Source: a virus. From it: DNA of 64,000 nt. The position numbers and the translations under genes are program-made. The notes under the pieces are model-generated. The model saw nothing but the letters and a program-made list of their open reading frames with translations. It ran no database searches and was not told where the DNA came from. Location: the IMG/VR virus record IMGVR_UViG_3300033146_005439, positions 47,383-111,382 of that record; one strand, 5' to 3'. Positions 30,201 through 42,200 of the stretch are shown one piece after another; positions within the stretch are counted from its first letter, which is position 1, and every line of letters starts with the position of its first letter.

Positions 30201-33200
30201 CTTAGCCATAGTAGGTGGTATAATTAACTCACCATTACTAACTCGTATAGTGGCAGTTTTGCCAGAAGAACCTGTATTATTAGTAGCATAACTAGATTTA
30301 GCAATCAATGCTTTTGCTTTATTAGCATATTTAGAAGGTATTACAAAAGAACCTTCAGGCACATCTTGCAAAAGTATAGAATCAGAAGTACCTGTGCCAG
30401 GCCCTTTAACAACACCTCCTTGAGCAAAAGATTGCACGTAGCCTCCAAAAGCTTTATTATCTTTTTTAGTAGCCATCTTATCAACAGCTTCTTTCATTTT
30501 ATCAGCAGCTTCATTCATCTTGTCCGAAGCTTTTTCCATACCAGGTTTAATATAGTCTTCCCTAACAGATTTAGGTTTAGTAGCACCTGCAACTTCTTTA
30601 ATCCCTAAAGATTCTTCTGCAAAATCTTTCATAAAAGTTGATGAAGCTTTTTTCAAACCTCTAAAAGCAAAAAATTCTTTAACTTTACCAAATATACCTT
30701 CGGATTCTGATACAGTTTTAGCAAAATCTTTTAAAGCTTGTCCATATTTCTTAAAACTTTCGGGTAGTTCTTCACCAGTTAAACCTGTTTGCATTTTAGC
30801 TGCAGCATAAGTCCCTATAGCTCCTCCAACTGCTCCGGAACGCATAGACCATTTATCACTAAGGCCCATTTTACGCGCAAATAAAGTTGCTGCACCAGTA
30901 CCTGCAGACATACCTTGTAAAGAACCATAAAAACGAGCTTTTTTATACTCTTGAGCTTTTTGAGCTAATAACTCTTCTTGACGTTTTCCATACTCTCCTG
31001 ATAGTTTATATTTCTTACCTTCGGGTGTAATAGTAGAAGATACTACTTCACCTGCCTTTAAAGCGCGTTCTGATAATTTTTTTAATTCTTGATCAATAGC
31101 TTCTATCTTTTTACTAGTATAATTTCTTTTATATGTAGCAAATACTGCTGTTCCTGCAGCTAAACCGGCCATATTTTTAGAATTAAGTAAAGAACTCTCT
31201 GCTACCTTAGTTTTATTCTCTTTTTGTAGAGCTTCTAAAGTGGCTACTTGTTTATCAAACTCCGGAGTACCTCCCTTACTTCTTAAACCAAACCATTTAC
31301 GTTCATCTGGCATTTTATTACGTAATTCACCTAATAACGTATTAGCATTCATACCGGCAAACGCTCTACTATACATTTCTTTACTAGAATATGATCCTGG
31401 ACCACCAACACTTTTATTGTCTATCATCTTAGCAGCGCCAGCCAAACCTTCTCTAGAAATGAGTCGTTTAGTCAATAAATCTAAAGCTCTATTAGATTTA
31501 ATTAACATCTCAGAATCACCTGTTTTTGCAGCGGTATCTCTTATTTTGGCTACTCTATCTAAAGCGGATACTATTTTACCACTTTCTGTAACAAAGCCCG
31601 GTAATAAAGCAGAAACTATATCATTAGGTGTAAGCATTAAATCATCTAATAAAGTAGAAAGATTACGTACTTCACCTTGTTTATCAAAACGCTCTATTAA
31701 TTTGTCTAATCTATCTACGGTATTAGCTGTATTTTCAGCAGTTTTTGTAGTATCTACTTTTAATTCTTTTAATTCATTACCTGGCCCTGCTACTTCAGTT
31801 AAATACTTCTGAAAATCTTCAGGTTTAACAGCTGTTCCAAAACCTTTAGATACCTTTCTAATACTATCCAAAGCTACTTTAGTTTTATCTATAGCGTAAA
31901 TATTATTTGCTGTACCTTCACGTTTAGCTTCTAAAACCTTTAATTGTTTGGCCATAGCCTCAAACTTAGGATTTTTAATAAGCAATCTTTGCTGAGCAGT
32001 TAATTTAGTTTTATCTTGTATGCCTAAATCTAAATTAGCTAACTCTTTACTTTTTCCTGACATTAAACCAGCAGTTTCTCTAGTTAATTTTAAACGTGAT
32101 TCTGTAACAGCAACATTCTCAGCAGTAGCTCTACTATTAGCTTCCATAGCTTTAGTTAAATCTACAAAAGCAGCTCTATATTGCATTATAATTTGATTAT
32201 TCTTCAAAACATTCTGAAGTTGTACAATCTGATCATATAAACCAGTAGTCATTTTTATAGATTTAGCGTCTATACCATCTAACTTCATTTTTTGAAGACG
32301 TTCTAATAAGAAACGATACTCTTCCATAGGTTTAGCATAATATTTCTTAAAATCAGCTGCCCAACCCTTTTGAAAAGGTGACTTACCAAAAGATTTTTCT
32401 AAAGGATTATAACCTTTTGCACCTTGTAAAATAGTAGAAGTACTTATTTCACTAAAAAAACGTTCTCCTAGATTAAAATTACGCTTAAAATCTTTTGGTG
32501 AAATACCTCGTAATCCAGCCCCCGCTCCTGCCATAAATTCATTTAAAGCACCTATTCTATCAGATAAATCTTTTTCTATTTGTCTAACAGGTAATACAGA
32601 ATCAACGATAGCTTGCATATTACTATCAAACTTATGTGTTTCTACTTTTAAAGTTTTAGTGTTAAAGTAAGTAGCTACCCAATCATAAGTTCCATCAATA
32701 GTCTTTTTATATTCTACTATAGCTTGACGACCTGCCATATTAAATTTCTTAGCTGCATCATCCATAAAAGTTACAATATCACCACTTAACACTTTACCTT
32801 GACGCTTAGCAATACCAGCACTTTCAACATTAGCTGTAGTTAATTCTTTAGTAACATCTAATAAACCAGATTTAGTAGGATAAACACGTTTCATTACTTC
32901 TTGACCTAAAACATCTTGCCAAGAAGCTTTACCTTTCATAGCACCTACTTGAAATTTTGGTTCTATTTTAAGAGCCATCTCATAACCTTTTTGTAGTTCA
33001 GGACTACTTAAAATTCTTGAAATTTCATCAGTAGGTAAACCTTTTAGTGACATACTACTTAAAGTTTTTCTAAAACCTTCATAAGAACCCTTAAGTTTAT
33101 CACTTAATTTTGTTACTTTCTCTTGTAATTTAGAAATATCTTTATCATAAATATCACTTAAAGAATATTTATTTTTCTGTGACATCATATAATTAAGTTC

Positions 33201-36200
33201 TTTTACTGCCTCTTTTAAAGCCTTGGCTGGTGTTACATTTATACCTTTTGATAATAAACCACCAATAGCAGGAACCTCTTTAGCTAAAGCTTTTAATTCA
33301 TATTTCCATTTCTCTGAACCACCCGTAGCAGTCATATCTTTTATATATTTAGAAGCAATACTTACATCAGTTTTAGCCATTTCCCGTAATTTTGATTTTT
33401 CTAAAACAGAAAATAAATTTTCAAAATCTCCAGAAGCTTTTAATACAGCATTACCTAGTTCATCATAACCAGCTACTAAAGAGTTATTTACTTTAGCTAA
33501 ATCATTAGCCATCTTTGTAGCTTCCTGTTGTTTATCCACCATTTCAAGTAGAGGACTTCTATAAGTTCCTAAACGTTTAGATTCTTTTTGGGCTGCTGGA
33601 GACATACTTTTAATTATGTCTTGATAACCTTTTTTAAAAGTAGAATAACCATGAGCTACATTACGTAATGTTTTTAATTGATCTTCTTGTGAACGTTTTA
33701 AACCATACATAGATTTTTCAAAAGCTTCTGCAGATTGCATAGAAGCTATAAACTCTTTACTTAAAGATTTAAAAGCAGGAAGTAAAGTCATAATAGTTAA
33801 ACCTAAAGGTGCTATAGACTCAACTAAACCTGAATTCTTTCCTGCCCATTCTTTAAATAAATCGCCTCCGGCTCCTAATTTTTTGCTAAAAGCATCTACA
33901 AACATACCTGCAGCAGAAGCTCCTAAACCAACAAATTCACCGGCAACAGCCGTAGTTGCTCCAGCTAGTTTACCTAAACTCTTAAAACCGTATTTTTTAA
34001 ATAATTCTTTAACTCCTTTAGCAGAACCATAAGTTCCTGCAGCACGAAGACCTATATCTTTCCAGGTAGTATCTTCACCCTTATCTTTAACGCCAGCAGA
34101 ACTTGCCCCAGACAATGCAGTTGAAGTAAAACTTAAAAAATTACCAATTTTCTTTAAAGTTTTTCCTACAAAACCTGTGGCACTTGCAGTACCTTTTGCT
34201 GTGGCTGCAACATAAGAATTAAACTTCTTACCTAAATTAGCTATTAAATAAGTGGACTTGCCTAAAGCAGAATTAAAATCAGATAATTGTTTTCCTCCAG
34301 CAACACCACTTACTACTCCTGGAGTTACAGTTTTTAAACCTCTGACTGAAGTAGTGCCTGCTCCAGCTCCTAAAATTTCAAAAGCCGCTGTTTTTAATTC
34401 ATCTTTAATAGAACCAAATAAACCTCCAGCAACAGGTGTTCCTGTAGATAAAGTATCAGCTATTGAACTAATAATTTTATCGCCTTTAGATAAGAAAACT
34501 AAGAAACCTAACATTGCGGCGCCGGCAGCTTTTATAGAATCAGGGATACCTGCTAATGTTTCAGCTATAGTCTTTACTGCCTTTAAACCAAATTTAAATA
34601 CAGGAAAAGCTACTTTTCCCACAGAAGTTTGTAATTCTACCATAGCAGCTTTAGTTTGCTCTAACTGTTTAGCATAAGTTTTCATTAACTCTTGATTTTT
34701 ACGCTCAGCTGAACCTTTTGAATCTACACTATGCCTAATAGCCTCTAAAGCTTGTCCCCAATTATCCATTAAAACTAATAAAGCATTATATTGACGAGTA
34801 CCACCTATGGCTTGAGCGATATTCATCTTTTGTGCTTGAGTTAAATCTTTCCATTTACCGGCTAATTCATCTAAAATATTAAAACCACCTTTTAACTCAC
34901 CAGAACCTGTAATTGTAGAAATACCTAATTTACCTAACTCTTTAGGACCTTTCTCTGAAGTTAATCTACGCATAATAAAACGCATAGAAGTACCAACTTC
35001 TTTACCAGACTGTCTTGTAGTAGAACCTATAGCAGCAACAATACCATTTAATTGATCAAAAGTAAATCCAGCATTTTTTGCTGCAGAAGCCGCCTTCTTA
35101 ATAGCATCCGCCATATCACCAGCAGTAATAGCATGTTTAGATTCTACCTCTGACCAAGCATCTAAAAAATGCATAGAAGTTTTACCTTCTTTATTAAATA
35201 CTTTCATAGCTGCAGTTAAAGCTTCTGTAGCATCTTTAGCATTCAAAGTAGTAACATTAGCTGCTAAAGTAGCTGTTTGTGTTCTTTCTAGTATTTGAGG
35301 TTCAGGTAAACCTTGTTGTGCAAATACTTTCATACCTTGAAGAACATCTGTTACAGCTACTCCATATTGTTTAGCCATATTAATAGCTGATTTTTGTAAA
35401 TTATCAAAATCACTAGTTAAAGGATTCATAACCATTCTTAAACTAGCCATTTGTACTTCTATATCAGCTAATACGCCCACAGACTCTTTTAATTTATTAA
35501 AACCTCCATAAACTATGGTAGAAGCAGCTCCCCACATAACAGCTCTTTTAATAGCTCCTTGAATACCTCTATGAGAACCTGCTAAAGATTCATTCATATC
35601 AATTTGCTTCGTTGTAAATTTACCTATAGTATTACCAGTTGCATCTACAACTTCTTTATATTTTGTAAAAGCTGTCTGAACATTTTTTACAGCATTACCA
35701 GCTTGATCAAATACTTTTGCTTTATAAATGTAAGTCTCTCCTACTTTAGCACCACCTTTTGCTGCAGGAGTCTTCATGTAATCCCTTATTTTAGCTATAT
35801 TACGTTTATTTAAAGCTTCTTGTGTTTTTGGATCTAACCATTTAGGAACACTAACAACACCAGTTTCTCCCCAAGCTCCTGGACCTTTTTTAGTGGTTTG
35901 ACGACCTAAATCCATATAAGTAAGCTTATTTTCAGCATCCTTTAACATTTTAATAGTCTGTTCTAAATTCTTACGTTCTACAGACAAAGGAGAATCTGAA
36001 ACATTATACTGCTTAAATAATTCTAAAGCATCCCTTAAACGTGTTATCTTTTGAGCACCACCTTTAAAATCCCAAGCCTCTGCTATTTCAGGTCCTAAAC
36101 GTTCTAATAATTTACCATCTTCCATTAATTTTATAAGTTCATCATCCATAGAAGTTAAAGACTTGATAGCAAAACGAGCTTTTTCCATAGGAGAAGCCAT

Positions 36201-39200
36201 TGCATCACGTTTATCACCAGAAAGATCACCAACTATTTTTTTATAAGTTTCATATAAATCGGAATCACCTTCTATATCTACAGCAGCCTTGGACTCTATC
36301 TCTGAAGGAGACATGTAAACACCAGCGGCTTTAGCTATATCTGGTTGTGACCATACTTTATTTCTAGTGTATATATCACTACGTTTACCCACACCTTTTT
36401 TAACATGTGCTTGAACATCACCAACAGCCTTTGTAAAATCAGTATAAGCTAAACTTATTTGTCTAGAATCTTCAGTCTTCTTTACATTTTCTAAATACTG
36501 TTTTGCTTGCTCTGCTTTTTTAATTAAGTATTCTAATTGAGCGTCTTTAAAAAGTTTCCAAGCATTAGCTAATTTAGCACCATCTAATTCAGGGTTTTCT
36601 CTAGATTTATCTAATATTTGAACATCTTTTATATACTTAAAAAAATCAGAAGCCTTAACATTACCAGTTTTAGCCCCTTCTATCATATCTTGTGCTTGAC
36701 GAGGTAATTCTTTCGCAGCTTTTTCTAAATCAACTCCATGAGAAGCTTGCATAGTTTTAGCTGCAGCACGCAATAATTTTATATTCTTTAATTCTGCTAC
36801 AGGTCCCGAACCACTATAAGGTGTTAAATTTAAAGTTTGTGGTTTTTGATATTCAGGTTTTGTAAATTTATTAATTTGATCTTGAGAAATACCTGCAGAA
36901 CCAGTACCTTTAGACTTATAAAAAGCACCCTTATTTCTATAAGCTTCATAGTAAGAACGGCCACCTTTTAATAATTCTTGAATTTCACTTTTAGAAGGTC
37001 TGCCAGGAACTTGTGCACCCTTAGCTTTATAAAGAGATTCTTCCTTAGCTATTTTTGATAAAGTCTCTAAACTCCCTGTTTTAGCAAATGAAATAGGTTT
37101 ACCAGAAGCAATTTCTTTTTGTATAGCTTCTCTAGCAACCTTTATGGCTTTCATATCTTTTTTAAATAAATTCTCATCAAACTTAAATCTAACTACTACA
37201 GGCTTTTCATTTTTTGGATCTCCCATCCTATCATAAAAATGAACTTCTGCTTGCTGCACATCATCACCAGCTTCCTGTAAAGCCTTCATATAAAAATTAA
37301 GTTGTGAACGAACTTCTTCTATCTTATAACGAGCATAACTAGATGACTTTTTATTGCCTAATTTACCTAAAACAGCTCCTACATCTGCAGATCCAGCGCC
37401 TTCAACAGCTTTACCTAAAGTATCTTTTAATTTACCACTAACTGTTTTAATATCAACTGCTGTAGTCATCTTACCTTCAGCATTAGTTAATATAGCATCC
37501 ACATGCCCTGTAATAGCACCCACAGCATCATCAGCATAACTAACAAATTTTTCTATTATAGGTGTTCCTTGACCTTTAATTTTATTAGAAGCTTCTACCA
37601 TACGATCTTCAATCATCTCATGTAAAGCAGTACCAATCAAAGAGGTAGAATCTAATAAATCCTTATCAACATCTTTCATTGCTGTTCCCAGCATAGTTTC
37701 TTTAATACTAGCTACTTGTTTTTCAAAATCAGGGCCTTTATAATTCTCTTTAAAACTAAATTTGCCGCCGCCATGAAAAGCACTAGCTCTATACATAGTT
37801 TCAAAAGAAGCATCTTTTAATTCATTAGCACCACCAGAAGCTCTAGCAGCAATGTCTTTCAATTTATTTATATAAGTAGTTTGATCACTTCCTGCACTTA
37901 CAGTATTTGCAGCAGCTTTAACCATAGAAAAAGTATTAGCAAATTTAGTAAATACATCAGAATTAACACTAACTAAATGAACAGGAACTATACCAGAACC
38001 CATAGAGTACTTACCTACACTAGGTTCTGTGGGTGTAGGAGGTAAAACACCTCCAGATTTTGATTGAGCACCACTTAAACCCTTGGCTCTATTATATTTA
38101 GCCTCTGCAAGCTTAGCTCTAGTTTCCTGTATTTGATTCCTTCTTGGTAATTCTGTAGTACTAGTAGAAGTAATATCTTTTGCTTGCACTGATAAAGCTG
38201 TATTTAAACGCTTTATTCTTTCTGTCAAAAGAGCTTTAGTTTCTATAAAAGAATCATAAGCTTTATAAAAAGAAATTAATTCTTCCTCTGACATACCACT
38301 TTTAGGTGGGGCAGGCTTATTAGTTAATTTACCTATAACAGATTTACTCTGAAGAATTTGCGTTCTTTTATTAACACTTATAGGAGCTATTCTTAAAGCA
38401 GTTTCTAAAGAATCTAGTTCATCAATAAAAGCCCTCAAAGATTGTACAGATTTAGCACTGTCAAAAGTGATATTTTCTATAGCTAACCCCATAGCTTCTA
38501 ATTTTTTAGAATCTATAGAAGAATTAACTCTTTGTAAATCTTTAGAAAAACTACCAGTCATTAAAGAATAAGCACCTCCTCTAGTATCTTTAGTTGGGTG
38601 CTTAATATCGGAAGCAAATGTTTCCATTAAACCACTTTTTAAACGGCCTGAAGCTGCTCCTGTTCTATATTTATATAAAGGATCAAAAGGTTCTGTAACC
38701 ATCTTTGACATATTAATACCTTTACCCTTTTCATATAAAGAAGTTAAATACTTTTTAGCTCCGGCTTCACCTAAGGGTTCTCCTGTCTTCTCATCTTTAG
38801 TTTGAGATAAATAAGCTATAGCTTGTTTTTCTATCGATTTTTGTAAACTACGTAAAAAACCCTCAAAACCCATAGCTTTTACCATAGCATTAACTAATTC
38901 AGGTCTATTTAGCTGCTCAGCATTTTGAATATTCATATAAGGTTCTTGAGCAGCTTTTCTTAAATCTTCTGTTTTATACCTACCTAAATTTAATTTAAGT
39001 GCTTTATCATTCTCTTCCATAAAATCTTTTAAACCACCATAATTCCCCCCAGCTTTAATTTTACCAATTAAAACCTCTAAAGCTTTGGGACCTTTAGTTA
39101 AAAGAGAAGATAACTCCCCGGCTACAGGAGTTTCACCAGCATGTTTAACATCCATACCTTTTTGCACAGCAAATCTATATAACTCATTTAACTGTGTCTG

Positions 39201-42200
39201 TCTTTCTCTTAATAAATTAGTCCTATCTAATTTATTACCTGAACGAGCATTATTTATTTCCCCAGAACCAAAACCTATTTGAGCCTCATAGGAACGCATC
39301 AATTTTGTTAAACTCTCAACATCAGTACCTGTATGTAGTTTAAATAACTGAGCATTAACTGCATTATCGAATTTTAAATTAGATAAAGATTCCTTTAAAT
39401 AACCTTCTACTAAACCAGCCATAGGTTTATCTTGTTCTGTTAATTTATCTAGGGCTTCAGCTGCTTTTTGTGCAGCTTCATCTAAAGTTTCTACACCTTC
39501 TATAGATTTAAAAGAAGCTCCCGCTTTAGTAAACATTTCAGTCATCAAAGTATTTACAGCATCTGGACCAGTTAAATTATCAGTATCTACTTTCTTACTA
39601 GCTAAAATATTTATTTTTTCTTTATTAGACAAATAACTTAAATTTTCCGTATAAAAAGGTTTTTGTAGATAATCAAAACCATGTTCTTTTGGAAATTTTT
39701 TAGTATAAGCTTTTGCCATAAATGCTAAAGGTGCTGCACCTTGAGTAGGCTGCATAGCATCATAAGTAAAAACGTCTCTAAAACGAGCTGCAGTGCTATC
39801 AACTTCTTTCGTTAAAAGATCAAAATGACGTTTTATTTCTTGTCTAGCTTCTTTTATGGTAGCAGTATGTATTTCTATTTGATCACCATCATAATCCAAT
39901 TTTTGAGCTTGAGCAATGTATTTCGGTAAAGCATCTGATAAAGCTTTACTTAAAGCATCAATGTATTTTGTAAGCTCATCTGCTTTTTGATTAGTTTCTG
40001 GAGTACCTATAGTTCTAAGTTCTTCTCGTTTAGTAGAAGCCTGTTCCATACGAGCCTTAATACTCTTAAATAAAGCATCAAATTTATTTACATCCATTTC
40101 AGGAACGCCAGGTACTAATAAAGAATCTTCGTTTAAACCTTTAGTTGTTTTTAATAACTTAGCTTTGTAAGGTTGAACAGAAGAAGTTCCTGTAAAAGGA
40201 AATCTTACAGACTCTATATAAGGAGCCAACTCTTTATCAATATAATCCCTAACTTCTGGTTGGGCTGAACCTTCAGCTAAAGACTTCTCTAGTTTTTCAA
40301 CATAAGTTAATAAAGATGTTAAAGTACTTTTTACATCAGAAGATTTTGTAACTTGACCTTTAGTATCAAATTTTTTGGTATAAGAAACCGATAATTTATC
40401 AGCTAATTTCTTTGGAATACCCAATTCATTTTGCTTTAATACTGGAAGTCCTATCTTTTTATAAGAAGCTACTTTCTTTGCATGTTCAGCCCCTAAGCTC
40501 TTTACTAAAGAAACGTCTTTAGTAAAATCAGCTTGACCTAAATCCTTAATTACTCCAGCATATTGTTTATTAATATTATCTAACATAGAACCAAATTTCT
40601 TCATATCAGCTGTTTTATCTACCATAGCATTAGTAGCTTTAGCTAATACAGCAGGAATTTTCTTAGTAAAAAAAGTTTGTGCTACAGCCCCACTTTTTCC
40701 TACAAGTTCTTGTTCTAAAGATTTAAAATATTCTTGTTTAGCTTTTTCTAATTGGGCTAATTTCTTAGTAAGAATTTGGTTCTCATCTTTTTTAAATAAA
40801 GCTACTTCATTAAAATCCATACCCATAGAAGCCTTTATATCTTCTAAAACTTTAAATTGTGCATTAGTACCTTTTTTAGAAGATACTATAGAAGGACCTG
40901 AGGAACCCTTACCTGGTTGATAATCACCTAAAAGTAAAGTTTTTAATTCTGCGGCTGTTCTATCAAGAGGGCCTAATTTATTTTTAGCTGATATTTTATT
41001 ATTTACAAAAGCCTCTTTTAAAGCTGCGACATACTCTTTTTGAGATGCTGTACCTACTCCCTGTAACCCAGCAGCATTATATTTTTTAATACTTTCAGGT
41101 AAAAGACCTTTTTCCGAAGAAGCATTCTGCTCTGCTACTTTGAATAATTGTTCTATATAAGTTTTCTTAGAAGACTCATCAGTATTTTTTAATTTACTTT
41201 GAAGATTACCCCCAAAATATTTTAAAATAGTCTTTTTATCATTCTCATTTAATAAAGATAAGTCTTTATTTTGATAAGCACTTAAAGACCTAGCAGAAGT
41301 TAATACATTTTGAAGTGCACGACCAGTACCTGTTATACCATAACCACCGGCTACATTAGGATCTGCGAAAGGCTGTCTAGCTATAGAACTAGGAACATAA
41401 AAATCTTCTTTAACATTACGATTTGCTGTAGGTAATTTAGTTTTAAAAGCAGTAGGAAATTTATCTGTATCAAAAACGGACCCTAACATTGAATTAGCAG
41501 CACCTTTTTCAAAAGTGCCAAAAGAGCCTTCAAAAGGTTTAATATCTTTTAAACTTACCGTATTTAGTTCTTTTAAAAATTGTTCGCCATAATCTTTATT
41601 AGAACTTATTAGATAAGTTAAAATGTTTTCATAGGCTTCAGCTTGTTTTGCATCATAAGCAGCGTTTATCTGCTTTAACATGTTTGAATCCGGCCCAAAA
41701 ATTGATTGATAAGCAGCATAAGCAGGTAGATTTAATTTTAAACCTTTTGCTCCTGAGGCTATATCTCCTTTAGACCATTCTTGAAATTGTTTTGCATCCT
41801 CTATGATCTGAACAAATTTAGGACCCACTAAACTTTTATGTTTATTCCCTAACTCATCTATAACATCTACATAAAAACTAGAGTCACTTTCTAACTTAAC
41901 TAAAGCATCTATAAATTCTTTATTTTCTGCAGCTTTATCACCATACATCTTTTCTATAGCTTTACGTATAGCTGCTTCAGATTTACCAGTGCCTGCATAA
42001 CCTAATGTAGCAGCATAAGAGCTTAAAGTTCCTTTTTTAGATGTAGGACCTAACAACTTTTTATAATCAATTTTATCCTTTATTACAGTAGTACCAGTCT
42101 TACTAGTTGAAGCTAAATTACCTGTGATCATTTCTAAAGCTTCTGTTTGTAAACCACGTTTAGCTGCACCAAAAGAACTTATTCTTATATCTATAGGTTT

